DNA of 14,674 nucleotides. Origin: Acidiferrobacterales bacterium. Its GTDB lineage: Bacteria; Pseudomonadota; Gammaproteobacteria; Acidiferrobacterales; Sulfurifustaceae. The notes under the pieces were generated by a model. That model ran no database searches. It had not been told where the DNA came from and worked only from the letters and a program-made list of their open reading frames with translations. The stretch covers positions 1 to 14,674 of the forward strand of contig WGFP01000048.1 of assembly GCA_015492195.1 (NCBI GenBank). The letters are read 5' to 3'. The translations under genes and the position numbers were made by a program. Below, piece after piece: positions 1 to 7,060 of this stretch (position 1 is its first letter; every line of letters begins with the position of its first letter).

Positions 1-2
1 AG

Positions 3-728
3 CTTCAGCCAAAAACTATTCTGGATGCCGGCTGCGGCACCGGCCATTGTGCCAGGGCGCTTGCCAGGCGCTACCGTCGCGCCCGTATCCTGGGCATTGA
101 TATTGCCTGCGCCATGGCGCAGCGCGCGCGCCGGAAAGCCGGTTGGTTCAGCCGCAGCCGGTTTGCCTGCGGCGACATCGAGACCTTGCCGCTGGCGGAC
201 GCCTCCATGGATATGGTGGTTTCCAATTTGACGGTGCAGTGGTGCAATCCGGACACGGTCTTTTCGGAATTCATGCGCGTCCTGCGTCCCGGCGGTTTGT
301 TGATGTTTACCAGTTTCGGTCTGGACACCTTGCGCGAGCTGAGGCAGGCATGGGGCGCGGCGGACAATCACACCCACGTGCACGCGTTCATGGACATGCA
401 CGATATCGGCGATGTGCTGATACGGACAGGGTTTGCCGACCCGGTTATGGACATGGAACGTTTCACCCTGACCTATAAAGATGTGAGGGGGGTAATGAAT
501 GATCTGAAACGTCTGGGCGCGCACAACGTTGCGCGCGGGCGCCCGCGAGGCCTCACGGGTAAAACCCGTTTCAAACGTTTTAAGTCCGCCTACGAATCCC
601 TCGCGCGCGACGGCCTGATTCCAGCGACTTATGAAGCCGTATACGGCCATGCCTGGGCGCCCCGCCACTTACCGCAGGAACGCTCGATCATTTGGATGAA
701 GGGCAAGAGGCCTCGGGGCGCTTTATGA
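3..728 (+). CDS. bioC: Malonyl-ACP O-methyltransferase BioC (5' end outside window)
   Basis: BioC methylates the free carboxyl of malonyl-ACP with S-adenosylmethionine, priming fatty acid synthesis to make the pimeloyl chain of biotin; it is cytoplasmic. The reading frame is open from the left edge, and 241 residues are visible of the roughly 250-300 usual in the family. SAM motif I (LDAGCGTG) lies at visible residues 7-14 and is followed by GIDIA. Next come the BioC-typical block GDIETLPLADASMDMVVSNL-x-VQWCNP and the post-motif LRPGG-LLMFTSFG. The C-terminal half carries the BioC-specific part, with MDMHDIGD, RFTLTYKDVRGVMNDLKRLG and the ending YEAVYGHAWAP. The start codon lies upstream of the window. 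The stop TGA overlaps the ATG of the bioD remnant (ATGA), the usual bioC-bioD coupling. The family call is clear. Confidence 0.93.
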   Translation, partial: LQPKTILDAGCGTGHCARALARRYRRARILGIDIACAMAQRARRKAGWFSRSRFACGDIETLPLADASMDMVVSNLTVQWCNPDTVFSEFMRVLRPGGLLMFTSFGLDTLRELRQAWGAADNHTHVHAFMDMHDIGDVLIRTGFADPVMDMERFTLTYKDVRGVMNDLKRLGAHNVARGRPRGLTGKTRFKRFKSAYESLARDGLIPATYEAVYGHAWAPRHLPQERSIIWMKGKRPRGAL

Positions 729-1018
729 ACGCGGAGGGAGCGGGTCGCGGTAAGTGGCGGGGTTGGTTTGTCACCGGGACGGATACCGGCATTGGCAAGG
801 CGGCGGCTATTCAGGCGGACGGTGTCAGGCCGGTGGGGTGGGTCGCCGATCAAATTGAACCGGAGCTTGCCCTGTTTGAGGAAAATATCGCGACGCTTCG
901 CTTCAAGGTGCGGCTTGACGTCCCGCCGCTGGGTATATTCCCCCATCAGGAAACGGGCTTTAATCCAATACCCGCTTCCAAATTTATCCTGGACAAAGTT
1001 GATATAAGTCACTTTTAA
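725..1018 (+). pseudogene. bioD: bioD remnant (dethiobiotin synthetase with large in-frame internal deletion)
   Basis: The frame starts at the ATG overlapping the bioC stop and encodes only 97 residues, where a normal BioD has about 220-240. Residues 16-25 (VTGTDTGIGK) are the BioD P-loop, but the Thr/Ser that should follow the lysine is Ala. The next visible homology is already the C-terminal BioD block: AIQADGV, then GWVADQIEPEL, then EENIATL and GIFPHQ. About 130-150 residues are missing, including the substrate-binding KPxxSG region and the central EG(A/V)GG region. The join keeps the frame. The tail (ETGFNPIPASKF onwards) no longer resembles BioD. What is left cannot form the ATP and diaminopelargonate site, so I call it a pseudogene. 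An assembly error that dropped a segment is the main alternative. Confidence 0.85.
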
Positions 1019-1379
1019 ATTCCGAGTAAAATAGTGAGGAGTATCGCATCCCCGGCATTTTTTGGGTCCCGTTTCCGGATGCTTTTTATGGGTCCCGCGA
1101 TCGGTTGCAGCAGTAAGACGCATATGATAGGTTGCGGCCGCGAAATTTCGAGAAGGAAATCCAAGGATTTGTCCTTGATTTGGATCAAGGCGATTTGAAC
1201 CGAAGCCGGCGTGTTGGTCACAGGGTGCGTGCCGCTCACCTCAACGAGGTGCCGCCGAGAAGGTGCGTATATATACGCCCTGAAATCTGAAATGAAATTC
1301 TGAAAGAATTCCGGGGGCAGGTGGTGGTGGTGGCCTGTTCCAGCCGTGATCGACTATGACTCTATCGGGAGAGACAAGT
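1019..1379 (+). promoter_or_regulatory. Leader region upstream of coxB
   Basis: No convincing gene is visible in this 361-base stretch between the bioD remnant and coxB. It holds the FNR/ANR-type palindrome described separately. It also has a perfect 14-base AT-centred palindrome, GCGTATATATACGC, at 1265-1278, and a GGT-GGT-GGT-GGT-rich run near 1319-1334. The cox promoter is expected here, but I cannot assign -35 and -10 boxes with confidence. A ribosome binding site (GGGAGAG, 1367-1373) precedes the chosen coxB ATG at 1380. Confidence 0.5.
1173..1190. promoter_or_regulatory. FNR/ANR-type binding site upstream of coxB
   Basis: The 18-base sequence CCTTGATTTGGATCAAGG is a perfect palindrome with 7-base arms around a 4-base centre. 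It contains the full FNR/ANR/DNR consensus TTGAT-N4-ATCAA at 1175-1188. It lies about 190 bases upstream of the coxB start and is the only such box seen in this leader. FNR-family regulators sense low oxygen or nitric oxide, so oxygen control of the oxidase operon is a natural inference. I could not place a TATAAT-like box at the spacing expected for class II activation, so repression or a distant start site are both possible. Confidence 0.62.
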
Positions 1380-2513
1380 ATGGGCATAACTCGTATCAAG
1401 CACGTCACAGGTGCGATAACCCGCCTGTTTTTGGGAATCAGCCTCTGGAGCGTATCCGGCCTCGCCCTCGCGGCATACGAGCTTAATTTCCAGAAACCCG
1501 TTACCCCCATCGCCGAAGAAATACTGGATCTTCACAACCTGATCATTATTATCGTTTTGATCATTTTTGTGATCGTCTTCAGCTTCATGTTTTATTCCAT
1601 TGTTGTGCACCGCAAAAGCCGCGGCTATAAACCCGCCAAGTTCCATGACAACAACACGCTGGAAATCGTTTGGACGATCATTCCGTTTCTGATCCTGGTC
1701 GGCATGGCTATTCCCTCCACTGCTACACTAATAAAAATGGAGGATACCAGCGAGTCCGAGTTGACCGTCAAGATCACCGGTTATCAGTGGAAATGGCGCT
1801 ACGATTATCCCGATCACGACGTGAGCTTCTTCAGCACCCTGTCCACGCCGCGCGACCAGATTGAAAACAAGACCGCCAAAGGCGAGAACTACCTGCTTGA
1901 GGTGGACAACCCGGTCGTTCTGCCGGTCGGAAAGAAGGTCCGTTTTCTGATTACCGCCAATGATGTAATACATGCTTGGTGGGTGCCGCAATTCGGTGTC
2001 AAGAAAGACGCCATCCCCGGTTTTATCAATGAAATGTGGACGCGCATTGACGAACCAGGCACTTATCGCGGCCAGTGCGCGGAACTTTGCGGCAAAGACC
2101 ACGGGTACATGCCCATCGTGGTCGAGGCCGTGAGCCAGCAGGAATTCGATAAATGGGTGAGCCTGCAGCGGAACAAGGCTGTGGCCGCACAGGCGAGCGC
2201 CGCTCAGAAATGGTCCAAGGCCAAGCTGATGGCACGCGGCAAACAAGTGTACGGACAATGCGCCGCTTGCCACGGCGCGAACGGTGAAGGTGTCGGCCCG
2301 TTCCCGAAACTGACAGGCGGCAAAATCACGACCGGTCCCGTAGCCGATCATTTGAAAATCGTGATTCAAGGCAAGCCCGGCACGGCGATGCAGGCGTTCG
2401 GCCCTCAGCTTAGCGACGTGGATATTGCCGCAGTCGTGACCTACGAGCGCAACGCCCTTGGAAATAATACCGGCGACGTGGTACAGCCTTCCCAGGTCAA
2501 GGCCTTGCGTTAA
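1380..2513 (+). CDS. coxB: Cytochrome c oxidase subunit II with C-terminal cytochrome c domain
   Basis: Subunit II takes electrons from cytochrome c through the CuA centre and passes them to subunit I; it sits in the inner membrane with its large domain in the periplasm. The 377-residue protein begins with a signal peptide ending near LALA|AYELN. Two membrane helices follow (about 48-72 and 93-112), then the YQWKWRYDY block. The CuA ligands are H198 (NDVIHAWW) and the C233-AEL-C237-GKDH-x2-M cluster. After a linker there is a cytochrome c domain with C294-AA-C297-H298 and a probable axial Met337, so this is a caa3-type subunit II. I chose ATG 1380 because GGGAGAG lies 6 bases before it and it gives a clean signal peptide. 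The in-frame ATG at 1356 has no ribosome binding site. First gene of the oxidase operon. Confidence 0.97.
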   Translation: MGITRIKHVTGAITRLFLGISLWSVSGLALAAYELNFQKPVTPIAEEILDLHNLIIIIVLIIFVIVFSFMFYSIVVHRKSRGYKPAKFHDNNTLEIVWTIIPFLILVGMAIPSTATLIKMEDTSESELTVKITGYQWKWRYDYPDHDVSFFSTLSTPRDQIENKTAKGENYLLEVDNPVVLPVGKKVRFLITANDVIHAWWVPQFGVKKDAIPGFINEMWTRIDEPGTYRGQCAELCGKDHGYMPIVVEAVSQQEFDKWVSLQRNKAVAAQASAAQKWSKAKLMARGKQVYGQCAACHGANGEGVGPFPKLTGGKITTGPVADHLKIVIQGKPGTAMQAFGPQLSDVDIAAVVTYERNALGNNTGDVVQPSQVKALR

Positions 2514-2573
2514 GAAACGGTTTCAAACATTTTATTTACCCCTCGCGAGGGGCGTTCGAGAGAGGAGAAATAA

Positions 2574-4145
2574 ATGGCAACTGCAACGGCTCATCATGGT
2601 GCGCATCCAACCGGCATCAGTCGCTGGTTGTTCACCACCAACCATAAGGACATCGGTACGCTTTATCTATGGCTGGCGCTGATCTTGTTCTTTGTAGGCG
2701 GCGCCATGGCGCTCGTCATTCGCGCCGAACTGTTTGAGCCCGGCATGCAAATCGTGGATCCCCATTTCTTCAACCAGATGACCACGATGCATGCGCTCAT
2801 TATGGTGTTCGGCGTGGTGATGCCGGCCTTTGTCGGGTTTGCCAACTGGCAGATTCCGATGATGATCGGCGCGCCGGACATGGCGTTGCCGCGCATGAAC
2901 AACTGGAGCTTTTGGATCCTGCCGTTCGCTTTTGTCCTGCTGTCCAGCACCCTGTTTATGCAGGACCAGGGCGGCGCCCCGTCGGCGGGTTGGACGCTTT
3001 ATCCTCCGTTGACGATACAAGGGGGGATCGGTACGGACTTCGCCATTCTGTCCATCCATATGCTGGGTATTTCCTCGGTGCTCGGCGCTATTAACGTCAT
3101 CGCGACCATCCTCAACATGCGCGCGCCGGGCATGACCCTGATGAAGATGCCCCTGTTTGTGTGGACTTGGCTTATTACCGCCTTCCTGCTGCTTGCCGTG
3201 ATGCCGGTGTTTGCCGGTGCCGTGACCATGCTGCTTACCGATCGCCATTTCGGCACCAGCTTCTTTGACGCCGCCGGCGGCGGGGATCCCCTGTTGTTCC
3301 AGCATATATTCTGGTTTTTCGGGCACCCGGAGGTGTATATTCTGATTCTGCCGGCCTTTGGTATCGTCTCGCAGATCATCCCGACCTTCGCCCGCAAGCC
3401 GCTCTTCGGATACAACTCCATGGTGTATGCCACCGCCAGCATCGCTTTTCTTTCTTTCGTGGTGTGGGCGCACCACATGTTTACGGTCGGCTTGCCCCTG
3501 GCCGGTGAGTTGTTCTTCATGTATGCCACCATGCTTATTGCCGTGCCCACCGGCGTGAAGGTGTTCAACTGGATTACGACCATGTGGCGCGGATCCATGA
3601 CGTTTGAGACGCCCATGTTGTTCGCCGTGGCATTTGTATTTTTGTTCACCATCGGCGGGCTTTCCGGCTTGATGCTGGCGATCGTGCCGGCGGACTTCCA
3701 GTACCACGACACCTATTTCGTGGTGGCGCACTTCCACTATGTGCTGGTCTCAGGCGCGATTTTCGCGATACTGGGTGGGGCCTATTACTGGCTGCCCAAA
3801 TGGACCGGCCACATGTACAACGAGACACTCGGCAAGTGGCATTTCTGGTTGACGGTAATTGGTTTTAACATTGCCTTCTTCCCGCAGCACTTCCTGGGGC
3901 TCGCCGGCATGCCGCGCCGTATTCCCGACTACGCGTTGCAATTTACGGAATTCAACCAGTGGTCCACCGTCGGCGCGTTTCTCCTGGGCTTTGCACAGTT
4001 GCTGTTCCTGTACTTGGTCGTGCAGACCATTCGCAGCGGAAAGAAGGCTTCAACCCAGGTGTGGGACGGCGCCAAAGGCCTCGAGTGGACCCTCCCTTCC
4101 CCGCCGCCATACCATACTTTTGCAACGGCGCCGAAGGTTAAATAG
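2574..4145 (+). CDS. coxA: Cytochrome c oxidase subunit I (aa3/caa3 type, A1 family)
   Basis: This is the catalytic subunit, which reduces O2 to water at the heme a3-CuB centre and pumps protons. The 523-residue protein has about twelve membrane helices. CuB and the His-Tyr crosslink are seen as H251-P-E253-V-Y255, with H300-H301 completing CuB. H386 (heme a3) and H388 (heme a) lie in VAHFHYV. E253 in HPEVY marks the A1 family. The D-channel residues N91, D102 and N109 are present (GAPDMALPRMNN), as are the K-channel T326 and K329 (PTGVKVFNW). So all pumping elements are intact. A strong GAGAGGAG sits just upstream of the ATG. It lies 60 bases after coxB and 44 before the small peptide gene, in the same operon. 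No oddities seen. Confidence 0.98.
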   Translation: MATATAHHGAHPTGISRWLFTTNHKDIGTLYLWLALILFFVGGAMALVIRAELFEPGMQIVDPHFFNQMTTMHALIMVFGVVMPAFVGFANWQIPMMIGAPDMALPRMNNWSFWILPFAFVLLSSTLFMQDQGGAPSAGWTLYPPLTIQGGIGTDFAILSIHMLGISSVLGAINVIATILNMRAPGMTLMKMPLFVWTWLITAFLLLAVMPVFAGAVTMLLTDRHFGTSFFDAAGGGDPLLFQHIFWFFGHPEVYILILPAFGIVSQIIPTFARKPLFGYNSMVYATASIAFLSFVVWAHHMFTVGLPLAGELFFMYATMLIAVPTGVKVFNWITTMWRGSMTFETPMLFAVAFVFLFTIGGLSGLMLAIVPADFQYHDTYFVVAHFHYVLVSGAIFAILGGAYYWLPKWTGHMYNETLGKWHFWLTVIGFNIAFFPQHFLGLAGMPRRIPDYALQFTEFNQWSTVGAFLLGFAQLLFLYLVVQTIRSGKKASTQVWDGAKGLEWTLPSPPPYHTFATAPKVK

Positions 4146-4189
4146 GGTCTGCCCGGTCCAGGGCGTTTTGTCGGTTGGGACCGCAAGCA

Positions 4190-4315
4190 ATGACAACGAC
4201 GCATATAATGAAAGACAACGGAACTCGGCGTAGAGGGATTGTGATTACCGTATTGGTTTTGGCCGCCTTGGCGCTCGCTTTTTATGTAGGAACCTTTCTG
4301 AAGAGCTGGTCATAA
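4190..4315 (+). CDS. Cytochrome oxidase small assembly protein (41 aa, single membrane helix)
   Basis: A 41-codon frame lies between coxA and ctaG. Its TAA shares its last A with the ctaG ATG (TAATG), which strongly suggests translational coupling. The peptide has a short polar, basic N-terminus (KDNGTRRRG), one hydrophobic helix at about residues 17-35 (IVITVLVLAALALAFYVG) and a short tail, FLKSWS. Small single-helix proteins of this size and place are annotated as 'cytochrome oxidase small assembly protein' in many proteobacterial cox operons, so I assign it by position, length and topology; I recognise no catalytic motif. The start has a modest GGGA upstream. A second in-frame ATG at codon 7 has no ribosome binding site. 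Confidence 0.75.
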   Translation: MTTTHIMKDNGTRRRGIVITVLVLAALALAFYVGTFLKSWS

Positions 4316-4950
4316 TGGCTCGGAAGAAGGATATACGGCAAAACAACAAACGCCTGGTGCAAAAACTGGCGGTAGTGGCGCTTGCCATGTTCGGTTTTGG
4401 TTTTGCCATGGTGCCGCTTTACGACGTCTTTTGTGAGATCACCGGGATAAACGGAAAAACGGGGCGGGTGGATGCACAAGCGGCCGCGGCGAGCAAGGTG
4501 GATAAAAGCCGTACGGTCACGGTCGAGTTTACCGGCCATACCAGCTCGGGGCTCCCGTGGGAATTTAAGCCCTTGCGGAAAAAGATTGATGTTCACCCGG
4601 GCCAGACGGTGGTCGTCAAGTATTATGCGCGCAATATGTCTGATGAAGCGATCATCGGACAGGCCGTTCCCAGCGTGACGCCGGGACAGGCGGCGGAACA
4701 CTTCAATAAGGTCGAGTGTTTCTGCTTTAGTCAGCAAAAGCTGGCCCCCGGCGAGGTAAAGGAAATGCCGGTACAGTTTGTAGTTAATCCCGGCCTGCCG
4801 CGGGGGGTGCGGACCATTACTTTGTCTTATGCGTTTTTCAACATGGACAAGGCTTCGGCGAAAAAATACGGCGCAAAAGGTGATCGCGCTTCTAACCGGA
4901 ACCATAGACATCAGGTGAAAGCCGATCCGGTGGTGGCGTCTGGCGGATGA
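4315..4950 (+). CDS. ctaG: Cytochrome c oxidase assembly protein CtaG/Cox11 (CuB copper chaperone)
   Basis: Cox11 delivers copper to the CuB site of subunit I. It is anchored by one N-terminal helix with its copper-binding domain in the periplasm. The 211-residue protein shows a basic N-terminus, a membrane helix at about 16-34 and the conserved VPLYDVFC-EITG with Cys40. The copper-binding pair is C135-F-C137 in KVECFCFSQQ. The family blocks WEFKP, YYARN, PVQFVVNP and TLSYAFFN are all present. The C-terminus (after about residue 182) is a basic, low-complexity tail with N, R and H, longer than in some homologues. It overlaps the small peptide gene upstream by one base and is followed by coxC after 57 bases. 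Confidence 0.96.
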   Translation: MARKKDIRQNNKRLVQKLAVVALAMFGFGFAMVPLYDVFCEITGINGKTGRVDAQAAAASKVDKSRTVTVEFTGHTSSGLPWEFKPLRKKIDVHPGQTVVVKYYARNMSDEAIIGQAVPSVTPGQAAEHFNKVECFCFSQQKLAPGEVKEMPVQFVVNPGLPRGVRTITLSYAFFNMDKASAKKYGAKGDRASNRNHRHQVKADPVVASGG

Positions 4951-5007
4951 TGAATATTTGTAGGATGAGAGAGTGATTTACGACAATATCTGATAAGGGG
5001 ATCGCGT

Positions 5008-5883
5008 ATGTCCACTGCACATGGTAATTACTATCTTCCCAACCCCAGTCCATGGCCGATAATTATTTCGTTCGGTCTGTTTTTCCTGGCGCTGGGCGCG
5101 GTGCTGACGATCAACAGCCTGGGCGCCGGGCCGTGGTTGATGCTTGTTGGCACCGCCATTGTCGCTTACATCATAGCCCGCTGGTTCGGCCAGGTGATCG
5201 GTGAGAGTGAAGGTGGTATTTACAACAAGCAGGTAGACCGTTCCTTCCGATGGGGAATGGCCTGGTTTATTTTCTCCGAGGTTATGTTTTTTGCCGCGTT
5301 CTTCGGCGCTCTTTTCTATGTGCGGCAATTTTCAGTGCCGTGGATAGGCGAGACCGAACTGCTGTGGCCCGGTTTTGACGCTGCCTGGCCGACGGCGGGC
5401 CCTAAAGGGCCGATGGCGATTACTCCGGATACCGTCGCCGGCGCGAACCAGTTTTCACCCATGGGCGCCTGGGGTATCCCGGCCATCAATACCTTGATCC
5501 TGTTGAGTTCAGGCGCCACGGTTACCTGGGCGCACTGGGGACTGCTGAAAGACAATCGCGCGCAATTGATCACGGGTTTGTTCCTGACGATTGCCCTGGG
5601 TATCATCTTCCTGGCGTTGCAGATCTATGAATATATCCACGCCTACACTGAACTCGGCCTGACGCTAAAAGCCGGCGTTTACGGCGCCACGTTTTTTATG
5701 TTGACGGGTTTCCACGGTTTCCATGTGACCTTGGGCGTGATTATGCTGACCGTGATCCTGGGCCGGTCCCTCAAAGGTCATTTTCGTTCCGACCATCACT
5801 TCGGGTTTGAGGCGGTTGCCTGGTACTGGCACTTCGTGGACGTGGTGTGGCTGTTCCTGTTCATTTTTGTTTACTGGCTGTAA
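5008..5883 (+). CDS. coxC: Cytochrome c oxidase subunit III
   Basis: Subunit III is the non-catalytic core subunit that stabilises subunit I and supports sustained proton uptake. The 291-residue protein has about seven membrane helices. It carries the family blocks MAWFIFSEVMFF, with its buried glutamate, then WGIPAINTLILLSSG, QIYEY, GFHGFHVTLG and the C-terminal WYWHFVDVVWLFLFIFVYW. An extended loop at about residues 115-150, with WPTAGPKGP and ITPDTVAGANQ, lies between helices, as in other proteobacterial forms. The ATG follows AAGGGGA at good spacing. It is the last gene of the structural operon, closed by the hairpin terminator just downstream. Confidence 0.97.
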   Translation: MSTAHGNYYLPNPSPWPIIISFGLFFLALGAVLTINSLGAGPWLMLVGTAIVAYIIARWFGQVIGESEGGIYNKQVDRSFRWGMAWFIFSEVMFFAAFFGALFYVRQFSVPWIGETELLWPGFDAAWPTAGPKGPMAITPDTVAGANQFSPMGAWGIPAINTLILLSSGATVTWAHWGLLKDNRAQLITGLFLTIALGIIFLALQIYEYIHAYTELGLTLKAGVYGATFFMLTGFHGFHVTLGVIMLTVILGRSLKGHFRSDHHFGFEAVAWYWHFVDVVWLFLFIFVYWL

Positions 5884-5903
5884 CGAGAAGGGCCTCGACC
5901 GAA

Positions 5904-5938
5904 AAAAAGGCGCTGCCATTATCCGGCAGCGCCTTTTT
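5904..5938. terminator. Bidirectional intrinsic terminator between coxC and the DUF2909 gene
   Basis: A perfect inverted repeat, AAAAAGGCGCTGCC (5904-5917) with GGCAGCGCCTTTTT (5925-5938), encloses a 7-base loop. The GC stem is flanked by A-runs on the left and T-runs on the right, so it can terminate transcription on both strands. It sits 20 bases after the coxC stop and 60 bases beyond the stop of the opposing small membrane gene, so it can serve both. Confidence 0.92.
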
Positions 5939-5998
5939 AGCGTGCGGCAAAGATCAATATTGCAAAACGGTTTATTGTTGGACGCCGGATGACAGGTC

Positions 5999-6193
5999 CT
6001 ACGGCGGGATAATACCGAAATAGAATCCCGCCATGAGCAGGAGAAACAGGGTAATGGAAAGCCCGATGCGCCATGTGAGCGCTGCCGCCACGCGTTTTCC
6101 ACGGCCTTTGTCTTTGAACAGAAATACCAACGCCGAGAACAGACTGGCAAAGATCAGAATGAGTATGAAGATGACGATGGCCTTGATAAGCAT
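5999..6193 (-). CDS. Twin transmembrane protein, DUF2909 family
   Basis: A 64-residue protein with two hydrophobic helices (about 4-26 and 41-60) joined by a conserved cytoplasmic-type loop, KDKGRGKR. The arrangement L-F-S-A-L-x-F-L-x-KDKG ... AALTWRIGLSI-x-LF matches the DUF2909 twin transmembrane family, which is regularly found between the subunit III gene and SURF1 in gammaproteobacterial oxidase clusters. Its function is unknown; position suggests a link to oxidase assembly or stability. It is the only gene of the cluster on the minus strand, divergent from SURF1 and convergent with coxC. A GGGGAA lies upstream of the ATG. Confidence 0.85.
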   Translation of the reverse strand: MLIKAIVIFILILIFASLFSALVFLFKDKGRGKRVAAALTWRIGLSITLFLLLMAGFYFGIIPP

Positions 6194-6223
6194 GCGGGTT
6201 CCCCGGCGATATGGCGAGCGGGC

Positions 6224-6229
6224 ATTATA
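6224..6229 (-). promoter_or_regulatory. Candidate -10 box for the DUF2909 gene
   Basis: Read on the minus strand, 6229 to 6224 is TATAAT, an exact sigma-70 -10 hexamer, 30 bases upstream of the ATG at 6193. No good -35 box is visible at 16-18 bases, so the call rests on the -10 match and position alone. The opposite strand here reads TATACT (6226-6231), so the spot could also serve SURF1. Confidence 0.35.
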
Positions 6230-6294
6230 CTAGATCGGAGGTGATTTCCACGCGTGCGCCGGGCCGACGTCCATTCTTCTCGGTAATGTAGAGC

Positions 6295-7011
6295 ATGGAA
6301 CGGAATTTCAAACGAACGTTCATTCCCACTTTAGCGACGCTGGTTTTATTTCCCCTGTTTTTGTATCTGGGTTACTGGCAATTGCAGCGTGCCGAGGAAA
6401 AACGCGCGTTACAAGCGGAATACGACAGGCGCGCGCACGATGCACCGATGAGCATCGGGTCGCGGCCGCAGAGCGCGGAAGCACTGCGCTTCTATAAGGT
6501 GATTGCGAAGGGATATTACGAAACAGACTATCAAGTGTTGCTCGACAACCGCGTGCATCAAGGCAGGGCGGGCTATCACGTGATAACCCCGTTGCACATA
6601 GAGGGCGGCAACATGCGCGTGTTGGTGAATCGCGGATGGGTTCCGCTTGGGCAGGACCGGAAGCAATTGCCCGTGTTTGAAACCCCGCAAGGACAACAGG
6701 TGGTGACCGGCGTGGCCACGGTGCCGATGGAAAAGGTTTTTATGCTCGCTGAGCCTGAGCCGATCCGCGATGATTGGCAGCCGGTATGGCAGCACATGGA
6801 CATGAAACGCTATTCGCAAGCCGTCCCGTTCCCGGTGCAGCCGGTGGTGATACTGCTTGATCCCGCCAGCCCCGCCGGCGGTTTCACCCGAGAATGGAGC
6901 CGGCTGGACGCGGGTATTGCCGTGCATCAGGGTTATGCGTTCCAGTGGTTTGCCCTGGCCGCGGCGTTGCTGGCGATTTATTTTATTCTTAGCAGGCGCA
7001 AGGCCAAATAA
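6295..7011 (+). CDS. SURF1 family cytochrome oxidase biogenesis protein
   Basis: SURF1 proteins aid heme a insertion and folding of subunit I in the inner membrane. The 238-residue protein has the typical two-helix topology, with helices at about 8-26 and 213-232 around a periplasmic domain. Hallmarks are GYWQLQRAEEK right after helix 1, GYYETDYQVLLDNRVHQGRAGYHV, VLVNRGWVPLG and the C-terminal GYAFQWFALA. An in-frame TAG two codons before the ATG makes 6295 the earliest possible start; the ribosome binding site is weak. It is the first gene of the assembly operon that runs to the SCO gene. Confidence 0.94.
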   Translation: MERNFKRTFIPTLATLVLFPLFLYLGYWQLQRAEEKRALQAEYDRRAHDAPMSIGSRPQSAEALRFYKVIAKGYYETDYQVLLDNRVHQGRAGYHVITPLHIEGGNMRVLVNRGWVPLGQDRKQLPVFETPQGQQVVTGVATVPMEKVFMLAEPEPIRDDWQPVWQHMDMKRYSQAVPFPVQPVVILLDPASPAGGFTREWSRLDAGIAVHQGYAFQWFALAAALLAIYFILSRRKAK

Positions 7012-7060
7012 AGACAACGATGAATCAACTTTATTGATATTTGAAACAGCACGGTGAAAT

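Noticed and set aside
629..1123. 164-codon minus-strand frame across the bioC end, bioD remnant and leader
   Set aside because: It overlaps recognisable BioC and BioD coding in antisense and shows no domain.
1319..1334. GGT-rich run before coxB as a functional repeat
   Set aside because: Too short (about five units) and imperfect to claim more than a simple-sequence stretch.
1356..1379. Earlier ATG for coxB at 1356
   Set aside because: No Shine-Dalgarno before it, while GGGAGAG precedes the ATG at 1380, which also gives a normal signal peptide.
2667..3737. Long open frame on the minus strand opposite coxA (356 codons)
   Set aside because: It is exactly antisense to the conserved coxA and gives a His/Gly/Arg-rich sequence of no family; an artefact of GC-rich codon use.
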